Positions 1-8,527 of a DNA stretch of 27,357 nt are shown here, piece by piece (positions within the stretch are counted from its first letter, which is position 1; the number at the start of each line of letters is the position of its first letter). The DNA comes from JBOFFI01 sp051657245. Lineage in GTDB: Bacteria > Pseudomonadota > Alphaproteobacteria > Holosporales > JBOFFI01. The stretch lies in contig JBOFKI010000065.1 of the NCBI GenBank assembly GCA_051657245.1, positions 1 through 27,357 of the forward strand, written 5' to 3'. The position numbers were made by a program, and so were the translations under genes. The notes below the pieces were generated by a model, which had not been told where the DNA came from, searched no databases, and saw only the letters and a program-made list of their open reading frames with translations.

Positions 1-117
1 ATGGGAATGCTCAAAAGATTCAAGATTATCTCCGATAAATATAGAAACAGACGCAAAAGGTTTGCTCTCAGGTTCAATCTAATCTCAGGAATTTACAATC
101 TGGAGTTAGCAAAATGA
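1..117 (+). mobile_element. 3' end of an IS5-type transposase gene (partial)
   Basis: An open frame enters from the left edge and stops with TGA at 115-117, giving 38 residues. It contains a basic stretch (KYRNRRKRFALRFN) followed by LISGIYNLEL, which matches the C-terminal end of IS5-type DDE transposases. The catalytic part lies outside the window. The downstream terminal repeat cannot be defined from one end. The frame beginning just after it (121-408) has no start codon, which fits insertion of this element into a host gene. Family level is fairly sure; the subgroup is not. Confidence 0.7.
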
Positions 118-120
118 TAG

Positions 121-408
121 TTTCCGAAGAAGTCTATTGGTGACGATGTTGAAGCGATTATTTCTGATGCTGGGTCGATTGTTATCTGCTCTTTACAGGC
201 TCCATCAGCAACCCTTACTGTCACGGCTTCAGAGCATGGAAAATTTGAAGCTTTTGGGAAGATTAAATCTTGCAATAGGTCTACTGCCACATCAGGGCAC
301 ATTGCGTTTACAGGCGTAATTACCAACCCAGTTACGATTATTCCTATGGAAGGTCCTGTAGAGAGTGTTCGAGAGGGTGTTTCGGAAAACCATTCAAATT
401 CAAGGTAA
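121..408 (+). pseudogene. 5'-truncated gene remnant next to the IS
   Basis: An open frame of 95 codons follows a TAG at 118-120 and ends with TAA at 406-408. It has no start codon, so the 5' part was probably removed by the adjacent IS. The product alternates hydrophobic and polar residues (SATLTVTASEHGKFEAFG, IAFTGVITNPVTIIP), suggesting beta structure. Isoleucine codons are 9 ATT, 1 ATC and 0 ATA. The overlapping minus-strand frame (93-461) is rich in ATA, so the plus frame is the better coding candidate. It is convergent with comEC and overlaps its end by 9 bp. I do not recognise the family. Confidence 0.35.
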
Positions 409-2592
409 TCCCCGCCTTTCAGAAACAACCCAGGGGCGGTTCCCTTGGATATCTCGGCCATGTTTGACGCGCATGCCCTTTTCTTTCAGCCAGATCATGT
501 AACTTCCATTGCGTTTTAAATCAAGGGAATGAATATTCAAAGAATTGCCAGGGCAGGCTTTTCCAAAGGGAGCCAAACTGACGGCTAAATCCACATCCTG
601 ACAAGCTTTCAAAGACCTGATGCGCTTGGCAAGCAACAGTTTCCAAGTTTTTTCTCCTAAAGTATAGGTGAGCTGACAAGCTTCTCCATCACATTTCCAT
701 GGAAAAGTGCTTGAATTGTAAGGGAATAACCGGACATCGTTTACTTTTTCTCCAATTTCTTGTTTCCAAGCTTCTAAAATGAATACTTTTTTAGGCAGGT
801 CTGAAACCCATAGAGTTTTGTGGGAAGCGTCCCAAAAAGCCATCAATTTACCCTCTGCGTCAACCCATAGGTTTGGGAGCGGATATCGATAAAAAAGGAT
901 AGATCCCCAAGCGATCAGGACAAATCCAAGCCATCGCAACTGGGTCCGCCAGAGGCTTAGCCATAAATTTCCCAGGGTCATCAAGATGATAGCCAGGGGG
1001 GGCATCAGGGGAACCTGTACCAAGGCTCCTGGCCAAGAGCTAATTTCCTTCGCAATCCATGCAAGAAGCCATAACCCCTTGCTTAAAAAGGGTAGGGTTA
1101 AGGGAACGTCTTGAACCAGGGTTAAAAAGCAGGTGCTCACCGCCAAGGGCATCAACACAAAGGTTGTGAGGGGGATGCAGAGAAAATTGGTGACAATGCC
1201 TTGAAGGGTAAATTGATGAAACGTTGACATCGTGTAGGGCGTTGTGGCGAAATCTGCCGCCATGGTGGAGATGCAGCATCCCAAACAATAGAAAAGAAAC
1301 CGCCTGAACCTGCCAGCTTCGCTTCCCATAAAATCTTGAATTTTCTTTCCCAGCATCTCATAGCTGGCGATGAGTGAGACAACTGCGGCAAAGGAAAGTT
1401 GAAAGCTTGGGCTAAACAACGCTTCTGGTGTGATGAAGAGCACCGCTGTGGCAGCGGTCGTCACCAATCGCATGGTTAGGGCAGGGCGGTCTAAAAGCAC
1501 CGCAAGCATCACCATGCCCGTCATCAAGAAAGAGCGTTGGGCTGGATAAGATGCGCCGGAGAGAATAAGGTAAATTCCTGTTCCAACCAGAGAGAAACAA
1601 GCTGCTAACTTGTGCAGCGGAAAGCGAAGCGCGATGCTTGGGATAAGTCCAAAGATGGTGTGAACCAGAAGAAAAAAGATTCCTGCTACGATGGAAAGGT
1701 GAAGGCCTGAGATGGCTAGAATATGAGCAATCCCTGAACCTGCAAAGGCTTGGCTCACCTCCGGTGGCACGCTGGCCTTATCTCCTGTCACCAAAGCTGC
1801 TGCCAGGGCACCGGTGGGGGAGGGCATCTGCTCTAAAAACAAACGTGTGAGAGTGTGGCGGCTGTTATCAAGGTGTTTGCGCCAGGTGTCTTCAGGGGGA
1901 GAGACCAGCCGGGGCGGTGCCGTTGCAAAACCCGTGGCCGAAAGACCTTTGAAGAATGCTTGCATCCGAAATTCGTAAGCGTAGGGAGAAACCCCTCGGC
2001 GAAATGGAGAGATCAACGCTTTGAGATGTAGCCGTTGCCCAACCCACAGGGGAAATGCAGTTTTTTTGATGACCACCCGGATCTGGCTCATGGTTTTGGC
2101 GGCTTTTGCCGCTGAAGCTGAACGAGCTTGTTGAATGTCTAAATTGCCCAACACGATGCGGTAAGCAAGCCCTTGGGGTGTTGGCTGGAGGTGCTCAAGG
2201 GATTGGATTGTGCCCTCCAGCGTGACTTCTCCCAAAGGCCTGTTCAGCATGTTTGGATTCTTGGAGAAGGTTTGGAGCTGGCTGATCGCAAACCCAAGGG
2301 AAAATGCAAAAAAAGCTACGCCTGCGCGTCGCCATACGAGAGAGACGGACCATCCCAGGATCAAAGCCCCTGTGCCAAGGGCCAAGCTCACCCAGGCCCA
2401 TAGGACAGAAGGCTCTTCATTCAGGGAAAAATAGGTGAAGATTCCAAGCCCTAAAACGACGGGAAACCATAAAATCCAGCGATCTTCTTCCCCTTCCCAC
2501 AGCGTTAAAAAGCTTCGCCAAAAAGTCCATTTGTTAAAAAAAAGCTGGACCTCAAAGGTGGGGAATGGCTTTAAAAATCTCGGCAGAAGCAT
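400..2592 (-). CDS. comEC: ComEC/Rec2-family competence membrane protein
   Basis: The 730-residue protein is the inner-membrane channel of DNA uptake, thought to pass single-stranded DNA into the cytoplasm. N-terminal membrane segments (about residues 40-100) precede a soluble DUF4131-like region (about 120-230). The ComEC core follows, with the signature around 270-305 (GDKASVPP then GSGIAHILAISGLHLS) and many hydrophobic helices. After about residue 580 comes a short soluble tail with a CDGEACQLT motif. This tail resembles the reduced C-terminus common in alphaproteobacteria rather than a full metallo-beta-lactamase domain. No other DNA-uptake gene is in the window, so actual competence is unproven. 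Confidence 0.9.
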   Translation of the reverse strand: MLLPRFLKPFPTFEVQLFFNKWTFWRSFLTLWEGEEDRWILWFPVVLGLGIFTYFSLNEEPSVLWAWVSLALGTGALILGWSVSLVWRRAGVAFFAFSLGFAISQLQTFSKNPNMLNRPLGEVTLEGTIQSLEHLQPTPQGLAYRIVLGNLDIQQARSASAAKAAKTMSQIRVVIKKTAFPLWVGQRLHLKALISPFRRGVSPYAYEFRMQAFFKGLSATGFATAPPRLVSPPEDTWRKHLDNSRHTLTRLFLEQMPSPTGALAAALVTGDKASVPPEVSQAFAGSGIAHILAISGLHLSIVAGIFFLLVHTIFGLIPSIALRFPLHKLAACFSLVGTGIYLILSGASYPAQRSFLMTGMVMLAVLLDRPALTMRLVTTAATAVLFITPEALFSPSFQLSFAAVVSLIASYEMLGKKIQDFMGSEAGRFRRFLFYCLGCCISTMAADFATTPYTMSTFHQFTLQGIVTNFLCIPLTTFVLMPLAVSTCFLTLVQDVPLTLPFLSKGLWLLAWIAKEISSWPGALVQVPLMPPLAIILMTLGNLWLSLWRTQLRWLGFVLIAWGSILFYRYPLPNLWVDAEGKLMAFWDASHKTLWVSDLPKKVFILEAWKQEIGEKVNDVRLFPYNSSTFPWKCDGEACQLTYTLGEKTWKLLLAKRIRSLKACQDVDLAVSLAPFGKACPGNSLNIHSLDLKRNGSYMIWLKEKGMRVKHGRDIQGNRPWVVSERRGLP

Positions 2593-2766
2593 CGTTCTTC
2601 TTTATAAATTCCCTGATAAATCATTTTTTATATTTTGCTTCCGCTGCTTTAAAGGCTGCAGCCATGGGCGCACTATAGCTTTGCCTAAACGATCATTCAA
2701 GATTTTTTAAAGTTTTGAGGTGGGAAGCGCGTCTCAAAACCCTCTGTTAAACAGCGTTCCGAGAAT

Positions 2767-2793
2767 TTGACATATAGATTTTTTTATTATAAC
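2767..2793 (+). promoter_or_regulatory. Putative sigma70 promoter of the secreted protein gene
   Basis: A perfect -35 box TTGACA (2767-2772) is followed after 15 bp by TATAAC (2788-2793). It lies about 80 bp upstream of the start codon at 2874 in an AT-rich intergenic stretch. The spacing is slightly short; an offset -10 (ATAACA, 16 bp) is possible. Confidence 0.5.
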
Positions 2794-2873
2794 AATGGAT
2801 CGTAATAAAAAAATGGTTTGATTTCAAGGTGATGTTGTCAAACCCTATAAAAATGATCAGGAGGGCCTTTCTA

Positions 2874-3596
2874 ATGAAACAGTTTAATCTAAAGTTCACA
2901 ACCCTGGCTTTATCAGCCATCTTCCTGGCCCCAACGGCTGCAGTTTACGCAGGGTCTCAGGATTTTGAAATAACAACTAAATGTATCCAAAAACCCTTGC
3001 CTGCAGGGGTTGATTCTGAAGGAATACAACGTCGGAAAATTGCGTCCTCCTTGCCGAAGACACAGGAAGAGGCGATTTATCAGCGCTTTTTGGGAGGTGT
3101 TTTAGTATATCGCCCAGATCCCAACAGCGATGTTGGGAAAGTTGAATTTCGGATCTCAGATTTTGAGGACCCTTTGGGGGGAACCTTTAATTTGTCAAGG
3201 TGTGGAGATACGTGGGAATACCTCAGCATCTCTACGGGATATCGGAAAAAATCGGTCTTTGTCAATAAAAGCAAGGTTGAAATTTGGATTGCCCCCCGGT
3301 TCTTGATTGAGGAGAACCTTACCGGCGATGCCAGCTATTTTAAGCCCATCATGAAAAATTGGGATGCTGAACGAGCCCCTGTAGGACTTACTTTCAACTG
3401 GGGAGGGTGGGATGGGTCGTTGGGGAACAGACATTATGATTACCTCATGACACAAAACATGGACCAGCTTTCAAATGGTGAAAATTTTTACAAAAAATGG
3501 CTCAGTGCTGCACCAAAGCCCTCAGTTGTAATGCACAACTCATGGTGCCATACCCACGTCATGGAAAAATTTTCTCTCAAATTTCTAGCTAAGTAA
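2874..3596 (+). CDS. Secreted protein of unknown function
   Basis: I chose the ATG at 2874 because a strong ribosome binding site (AGGAGGG, 2859-2865) sits 8 bp before it. A GTG at 2829 in the same frame has no such site. The 240-residue product begins with a clear signal peptide: MKQF, a hydrophobic core, then a cleavage site after AVYA. The mature part has no membrane segment. It contains a few cysteines, a tryptophan/glycine patch (FNWGGWDGSLGN) and a histidine-rich end (MHNSWCHTHVME). I recognise no family. It stands alone between comEC (divergent) and aarF (convergent), with its own promoter. Confidence 0.75.
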   Translation: MKQFNLKFTTLALSAIFLAPTAAVYAGSQDFEITTKCIQKPLPAGVDSEGIQRRKIASSLPKTQEEAIYQRFLGGVLVYRPDPNSDVGKVEFRISDFEDPLGGTFNLSRCGDTWEYLSISTGYRKKSVFVNKSKVEIWIAPRFLIEENLTGDASYFKPIMKNWDAERAPVGLTFNWGGWDGSLGNRHYDYLMTQNMDQLSNGENFYKKWLSAAPKPSVVMHNSWCHTHVMEKFSLKFLAK

Positions 3597-3623
3597 GGTG
3601 TCCCAGCTGTTACGGATTTGAGC

Positions 3624-3672
3624 CCCACGGGTCAGTCTTCATAGAAAGAGGCTAGACTCCGTGGGAATGACA
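3624..3672. repeat. REP-like imperfect palindrome between convergent genes
   Basis: CCCACGG followed by GTC (3624-3633) pairs with GAC, a bulged T and CCGTGGG (3655-3665), closing over about 21 nt. It is followed by AATGACAAAG, the tail shared with the palindromes at 10.4-10.5 kb and 11.2 kb. It lies between the secreted protein gene and aarF and could also end transcription. Confidence 0.5.
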
Positions 3673-3734
3673 AAGAAAGAATTCAGAATAACAATCCTTA
3701 TGAAAATTCTTTTATCAGACACGTTCTATAAACC

Positions 3735-5060
3735 CTACACAGAAAGAAGGCGCTGTTGGCGCTCCTCAAGCTGAGCTATCGTAAATCCTTCCGTCAGCTC
3801 TTGAAAAAGACGATGCCAGTTAAGGGAGACACGCAGGTGGATGAAGGCTGACCCAATCCCAACAGCAGCGCGATCCATAAAAACAAAGAAACGCGGCGGA
3901 CGAATCCCTCCCTGCTTGCGAAGCGCTTCATGGACCTTACCTGCAATTTCCCGGCCCGGATTGCCTGAAAACGTTTCATCGATAGGTCGAACCCGGTCAT
4001 CAAGCAAAGGTCCATATAAAAAGCGTGCCCAATGGTTGAGGGCATCCAACAGCTCTTGATTGAGCGCTTTGAACCCCCAGGTTTCATAAGCGTGGGCCCG
4101 CAGATCTGGGTTATCGGTTAAAAACCCTTGATAAAGGTCTAAAACCCCTTTCACAAAAAAAGGTGGAAACACGCGAACGCATCCAAAATCTAAGAGATTC
4201 AGCTGAAGGTCTTCCCCCAGCTGAACCCTATAATTCCCAAAATGAGGGTCCGCGTGGAGCAAGCCGTAGTGATAAAAAGGCTTGTACCAAGCTTTGAACA
4301 ATCTTTCTGCAAGCAACTCCCGAACAGGCGCAGGACTATCCTTAGCATTTAAGAAAGGCTCTCCCTCCAGCCACGTCATGGTGAGCAGTTGAGCTGTTGA
4401 AAGGGACGGAACAACTTCAGGAATTTGGACGCCTGCTTCCTGGGCAAGCATGATGCGAAACCGGTTGAGGTTAAGGGCTTCGTATTGGTAATCAAGCTCT
4501 TCCAACAGGCGTTCTCGAATCTCTTTCTGAATTTCCTGGGTCCAGATAGCGCCGCCAGTTCGCTCATAAACTTTGCACACAAAACTCAGCTGTTTTAAAT
4601 CCGTTTCAAGGGTTTCTCGCATATTGGGATATTGTAATTTGCACCCAAGGGGAACCCCCTCTAAACTGACAGCCTTGTGCACCTGCCCCAAAGAAGCAGC
4701 CGCACTAGCTTCTCTTTCAAAATGCATAAACCGAGCTTCCCAGTCATCTCCCAATTCAGACCGCATACGTCGCCTGACAAACCCCCACCCCATGGGAGGG
4801 GCAGAGGATTGGAGTTGTAAAAATTCTTGAAAATAAGACTCAGGAACCATATCAGGCACCGTTGCCAAGATCTGCCCCATTTTCATGGCAGGTCCTTTAA
4901 GCTGAGATAGCACGTCCCTCAATTGTTGGGCGTGGGAGGCTTGGTCCCAGGAAATACCTAAATATTTCTCTCCTGCAACCCGACCCAAAAGCCCTGCTAC
5001 AGCCTTAGATGTTTGGAAATAACGCCCCAACCCTTCCCAAATTTTTTCCTCATCAGACAT
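3735..5060 (-). CDS. ABC1/AarF (UbiB/COQ8-like) atypical kinase family protein
   Basis: The 441-residue protein has the family hallmarks in order. These are the KxGQ-type motif in KGPAMKMGQILAT (about residues 54-66), the Ala-rich nucleotide loop AAASLGQVHKA (about 119-129), an ELDYQYEA-type helix, the catalytic-loop equivalent LLHADPHFGNY (about 272-282) and the metal-binding LLDFGC. In this family the kinase-like fold supports ubiquinone biosynthesis through ATP binding rather than ordinary protein phosphorylation. There is no C-terminal membrane anchor of the classical UbiB type, so it is closer to the COQ8/ADCK3-like members. Start supported by AAGGAAG upstream. The small secreted gene at 5103 lies 42 bp upstream on the same strand and may be cotranscribed. 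Confidence 0.88.
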   Translation of the reverse strand: MSDEEKIWEGLGRYFQTSKAVAGLLGRVAGEKYLGISWDQASHAQQLRDVLSQLKGPAMKMGQILATVPDMVPESYFQEFLQLQSSAPPMGWGFVRRRMRSELGDDWEARFMHFEREASAAASLGQVHKAVSLEGVPLGCKLQYPNMRETLETDLKQLSFVCKVYERTGGAIWTQEIQKEIRERLLEELDYQYEALNLNRFRIMLAQEAGVQIPEVVPSLSTAQLLTMTWLEGEPFLNAKDSPAPVRELLAERLFKAWYKPFYHYGLLHADPHFGNYRVQLGEDLQLNLLDFGCVRVFPPFFVKGVLDLYQGFLTDNPDLRAHAYETWGFKALNQELLDALNHWARFLYGPLLDDRVRPIDETFSGNPGREIAGKVHEALRKQGGIRPPRFFVFMDRAAVGIGSAFIHLRVSLNWHRLFQELTEGFTIAQLEERQQRLLSV

Positions 5061-5102
5061 ACGATCTTCCTTCGTGCGTTTCCTTCTTTTTTATATGGAC
5101 AC

Positions 5103-5492
5103 CTAAAATCCTTCGTTAAAAATTTTACTTGCGTTGTTAGGATTTTGAAAAAAATTAAAAGCAAGCACACAGGCTGCTAAATATTTTTCTCTTTCAGCAC
5201 GGTTATTGGCGGCTAGCATCGACAAGTTCTGAAGTTCAAGTTTTTTTTCCTGGTTTTCAGGAGCGCTCGCAAGCTCTTCCCGCGAAACAACCGTGATCTT
5301 GTCCAACAAGCACGCTTGAAAAGCCCTTTCGCAAAAATAGCCCACGCGTCCATCTGTGTAGGGAAGTGGGTGGACGCGAATGAGTTCGGCGCAGGTTAAC
5401 CCATCCAGCGCCCATACCCCTTGAAAATTATAAAAAATTCCCACAAAACCGATCAACGCGGCGCCTATGGATGTTTTGATGCGTTTTGCCAT
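5103..5492 (-). CDS. Small secreted four-cysteine protein, unknown
   Basis: The 129-residue protein begins MAKRIKTS, followed by a hydrophobic stretch and likely cleavage near VWA. Four cysteines remain in the mature part, in the contexts LTCAEL, GYFCERA, QACLLD and AACVLA. They could form two disulfides in a mostly helical domain. A GGGG-containing ribosome binding site lies about 8 bp before the ATG. I know no named family. It precedes aarF with a 42-bp gap. The start and reading frame look sound; function is open. Confidence 0.65.
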   Translation of the reverse strand: MAKRIKTSIGAALIGFVGIFYNFQGVWALDGLTCAELIRVHPLPYTDGRVGYFCERAFQACLLDKITVVSREELASAPENQEKKLELQNLSMLAANNRAEREKYLAACVLAFNFFQNPNNASKIFNEGF

Positions 5493-5696
5493 GGTGAAAT
5501 CCCCTTTTTCTGATAGTTATTTGCTGGCCGTTAAGAAAATTTTAAAAAAAATACGGCTAAGAAAGAGTAAGCTTTTTTTGCGTTTTTAAAAACCCCAGAA
5601 ATATATTTTTTGGGGAAAAAATGATAAATTGTTGTTGATTTTATGGGAAGAACGTTTTAGAGTTTTTGGGATAAGTAAAGTAAAAAATTTAGAAAA

Positions 5697-6884
5697 ATGA
5701 CACAAAAATTTTCTTTACAGTATGCATGGTTGGGTGAAGATTTTTTCTTGCGTACCATTTTTTTCTTGGTCCTTTTGGTTGCCTTTGTACCTTTTTCAGA
5801 GGCATTTTCCAAAAAGCATTTCGTTACAAACAGACCTTCTGTTCCTTACGCGTCTATTGTTATGGAGGCTGATACTGGGCGAGTCCTTCATGAGGCAAAC
5901 GCTGATACAAAGGTTTTTCCAGCTTCTTTAACGAAAATGATGACGCTTTATGTAGCCTTTAAAGCGCTGCGTGAAGGGAAAATTTCCCTTGATCAACCCA
6001 TCACCGTTTCAACCCGTGCTCAGCGTCAAGAGCCTTCAAAGCTTGGCTTGCTAAAAGGAGACACCCTAACGGTTCGTCAGGCGATTTTAGCCCTCGTCAC
6101 AAAATCTGCCAATGATGCTGCAGTTGCTTTTGCTGAATTTATGGATAGAACTGAAGACCAATTTGCAAAGCGTATGACTCGCCAAGCCTACGCACTTGGG
6201 ATGCAACAGACACAATTTTATAATGCGTCTGGGCTTCCTCATAGGCTGCAAAAAACAACGGCACGGGATATGGCCATCCTTAGCAAATCCCTCTGGCGAG
6301 ATTTTCCAGTTGCTTCTCAGAACTATTTTAAAATAACGGCTTTTCAATTTCGGGGCGTTACCCACAAAAACCACAACCATCTTCTTGGGAAAGTAGAGGG
6401 TGTGGACGGTATGAAGACGGGTTATATCGCAGCTTCTGGATTTAACCTTGCGGCTTCAGTTAAACGAAAAGGACATCGCCTGATCGTAGTGGTGATGGGA
6501 GGGAAGAACCGTTTTTGGCGAGATGCGCATACAACAGAGCTGATCAACACTGCATTTATAGCTCCCCAAAAACTTGCTTCCCTAACGGGGGCAGTGTCAC
6601 GTTCAGGAAGTCAAAGTCAAGAGATCAAACTTGCTTCTTTGCCTTCTAAAACCCGTTTAGAAGAGCCTCACACTGTTCCTTCCCTCATCTCTCGGGCCCT
6701 TGCTGCGCCACCCACCCCTTTGGCTTCAAAAAATCATCTTAAAAAGGCTTCCCCTGGAATAGCTTTTCATCATATTTCCATTGCCCACCTCATTAACCGT
6801 GGTCAGGCAGCTTTTCCTCCTTTTGAGAAAAAAGCTGAAAAAGCCCTAAAATCTCCTGCGCTCCGCAGACAAAAAAAGCATTAG
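5697..6884 (+). CDS. dacA: D-alanyl-D-alanine carboxypeptidase (PBP5/DacA family)
   Basis: This periplasmic penicillin-binding protein trims the terminal D-Ala of peptidoglycan stem peptides. All three active-site motifs are present: SLTK (residues 77-80, nucleophile Ser77), SAN (137-139) and KTG (240-242). A hydrophobic segment at about residues 17-37 is the signal sequence; its N-terminal region is unusually long (about 16 residues), so the true start could lie a little downstream. After the transpeptidase-like domain the last 120 residues are low-complexity, basic and Ala/Pro/Ser-rich. There is no recognisable PBP5 C-terminal beta domain or SPOR domain. The ribosome binding site is weak. 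Confidence 0.92.
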   Translation: MTQKFSLQYAWLGEDFFLRTIFFLVLLVAFVPFSEAFSKKHFVTNRPSVPYASIVMEADTGRVLHEANADTKVFPASLTKMMTLYVAFKALREGKISLDQPITVSTRAQRQEPSKLGLLKGDTLTVRQAILALVTKSANDAAVAFAEFMDRTEDQFAKRMTRQAYALGMQQTQFYNASGLPHRLQKTTARDMAILSKSLWRDFPVASQNYFKITAFQFRGVTHKNHNHLLGKVEGVDGMKTGYIAASGFNLAASVKRKGHRLIVVVMGGKNRFWRDAHTTELINTAFIAPQKLASLTGAVSRSGSQSQEIKLASLPSKTRLEEPHTVPSLISRALAAPPTPLASKNHLKKASPGIAFHHISIAHLINRGQAAFPPFEKKAEKALKSPALRRQKKH

Positions 6885-6969
6885 ATATTTTTAAAGCCTC
6901 TTTCATTTTGCCGTTGCTTCTTTTACGATGGGAGAGGTAGACCTCTTAAGGAGCATTAAGCAAAACCAT

Positions 6970-7314
6970 ATGGATGTTCAATTTTCTGTTTCTCCCCCTG
7001 CCTTGGAGCATTTGCAGCAGCTTCAAAAAAAAGCTGGAAGCTTCATTTTGCTTAGAATTTGTGTGGATGCGGGTGGATGTTCTGGGATGAAGTACGACCT
7101 GAAGCTTGAAGACCATTTAGCAAAAATTGCTGATAAAGATGTAAAGCTCGCAGCGTTTGAAAACATCGGGGTTGTGACAGATTCTGTCTCGCTCCCGTTT
7201 CTTGCTGAAGTTGAGCTGGACTATGAGATAAGCCTTATGGAAGCTGGATTTGTTATTCGTAATCCCCAGGCTAAATCTTCTTGCGGCTGCGGGGCCTCTT
7301 TTTCTCTGTTTTAA
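6970..7314 (+). CDS. IscA/ErpA (HesB) A-type iron-sulfur carrier
   Basis: This is an A-type carrier that passes Fe-S clusters to apoproteins. The three conserved cysteines are visible in GGCSGMKYDL and, near the C-terminus, SSCGCGASFSLF. The frame is open from an ATG at 6928, but homologous proteins begin close to the second ATG at 6970 (MDVQFSVS). An AAGGAG at 6948-6953 lies upstream of it, though further than ideal. With the 6970 start the protein has 114 residues, normal for the family. Its TAA stop lies in the probable target-site duplication of the IS1595-type element that follows. Whether it is IscA, ErpA or SufA cannot be decided without the neighbouring isc/suf genes. Confidence 0.88.
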   Translation: MDVQFSVSPPALEHLQQLQKKAGSFILLRICVDAGGCSGMKYDLKLEDHLAKIADKDVKLAAFENIGVVTDSVSLPFLAEVELDYEISLMEAGFVIRNPQAKSSCGCGASFSLF

Positions 7315-7315
7315 G

Positions 7316-7970
7316 TAAGGGGCTGTTCTTTATAACACAAGGAAGTGTTATAAAGGATGGTATGAGGAAGAGAACATAAATTGTTGGAGCATTTTGTAGC
7401 GGGAGCGACGGCACGGTGCGCTTGTGCATGTGAACAAAAACACATCAGCCCTTTATTTTCATAGGCAGCGAGCCATATTTTTTATGGAGAAATTGAGGTG
7501 GATGAGAGTTATTTTGGGGGAAGGCAAAAGGGCAAACGAGGTTGTGGAGCAGGCGGGAAAGTGCTGGTTTTTGGGTTTCTCAAGCGTGGAGGGAAAACAC
7601 GCAAGGGATTTCGGATGCAAAATCAAGGACATTGATGCAGATTATTCGCAAAAAAATAGTGCCTGATAGGATTGTGTATACGGATTGTTGGAGAGCCTAT
7701 AATAGCCTGGAAACCCAAGGTTCTCGTCACTTTCGCATCAACCATTCAGAACTTTTTGCGGACAAAAAGAATCCTATCAATGGCATCGAGAATTTCTGGA
7801 ATCAAGCCAAACGTCATCTGCGCAAATTTAAGGGTGTTCCAAAAGAGTATTTTTGGTTATTTTTAAAGGAGTGTGAATGGCGTTTTAACAACAGTGACCC
7901 TAAAATCCAGCTGAATCAGCTAAAACAATGGGTCCAAGGAACTTTAATCTAATTATCTAGGAGCCCCTTA
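7316..7970 (+). mobile_element. Decayed IS1595-family insertion sequence
   Basis: Inverted ends TAAGGGGCT (7316-7324) and AGCCCCTTA (7962-7970) bound a 655-bp element carrying a broken ISXO2-type transposase. The flanks TTTTAAG (7309-7315) and TTTTATG (7971-7977) match at 6 of 7 positions and look like a worn target duplication. The element sits exactly between the convergent ends of the iscA-type gene and coaD, without damaging either reading frame. Confidence 0.8.
7381..7952 (+). pseudogene. IS1595-family (ISXO2-like) transposase pseudogene
   Basis: The conserved protein can be followed through three frameshifts. LLEHFVAGATARCAC is in frame 1, VNKNTSALYFHRQRA in frame 2, YGEIEVDESYFGGRQKGK to FLKRGGK back in frame 1, and KIVPDRIVYTDCWRAYN to LNQLKQWVQ in frame 3. 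The DDE-type core is recognisable: the first acidic motif EVDESYFGG, the second YTDCW, and the C-terminal HSELFADKKNPINGIENFWN block. No intact transposase can be made from this copy, so it is inactive unless driven by another copy in the genome. Confidence 0.85.
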
Positions 7971-7972
7971 TT

Positions 7973-8482
7973 TTATGTTGCTCTAGCCTTATAGCACCTT
8001 TGTTGAACCGCCGCCGCGATGGCTGGCGAAACAAAAGGGCTGATGTCGCCTCCCAGGCAAGCAATCTCTTTAATGACTCGAGAAGAAACATATTGATAAC
8101 GTTCAGACGCCATCAAAAAAACGGTTTCAATCCCTTGCTGAAGGCGCGCATTCAACCAAGCCATCTGAAATTCATACTCAAAATCTGAAAGGGCGCGCAG
8201 GCCGCGCACAATCACATCTGCCTGTTGGTCTTTTACAAAATGCACCAAAAGCCCTGCAAAAGGCCTCACTTGAACCCGTTGCTGGTCATGGGCGGGGAGG
8301 GTTTGTATTTCTTGTTCTAAGAAAGCTACACGTTCTTGTAGGGAAAAAAACGGCTGTTTTGGTGTGTTTTCGGCCACTCCAACCACTAAGGTATCAAACA
8401 AATCTAAAGCACGTTGAATGATGTCTAAATGCCCTTGGGTGACGGGGTCAAACGTACCTGGATACACACCTTTACGCTGCAT
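7973..8482 (-). CDS. coaD: Pantetheine-phosphate adenylyltransferase
   Basis: This enzyme joins 4'-phosphopantetheine and ATP to make dephospho-CoA, the penultimate step of coenzyme A synthesis in the cytoplasm. The nucleotidyltransferase signature GTFDPVTQGH lies at residues 9-18 (TxGH, His18), RGLRALSDFEYEFQMA is in the middle, and the SSRVIKEIA block near residue 130 matches the ISSTxVKE motif. Length 169 residues is normal. The stop codon lies in the probable target duplication of the IS1595-like element. The upstream cinA-like gene ends 45 bp before its start on the same strand, suggesting cotranscription. Confidence 0.96.
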   Translation of the reverse strand: MQRKGVYPGTFDPVTQGHLDIIQRALDLFDTLVVGVAENTPKQPFFSLQERVAFLEQEIQTLPAHDQQRVQVRPFAGLLVHFVKDQQADVIVRGLRALSDFEYEFQMAWLNARLQQGIETVFLMASERYQYVSSRVIKEIACLGGDISPFVSPAIAAAVQQRCYKARAT

Positions 8483-8527
8483 CGTAGCTTTTTTTCTTAA
8501 GGCATTGAAAGGGAGAGAGGTTGTGTT

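Noticed and set aside
93..461. Minus-strand frame of 122 codons overlapping the end of comEC
   Set aside because: Its isoleucine codons are mostly ATA, unlike neighbouring genes. It starts inside comEC and ends inside the transposase region, while the opposite frame has normal codon use.
5599..5623. CCCCA/TGGGG hairpin upstream of dacA as terminator or operator
   Set aside because: Only five base pairs around a 14-15 nt AT loop and flanked by A-runs on both sides; too weak to call.
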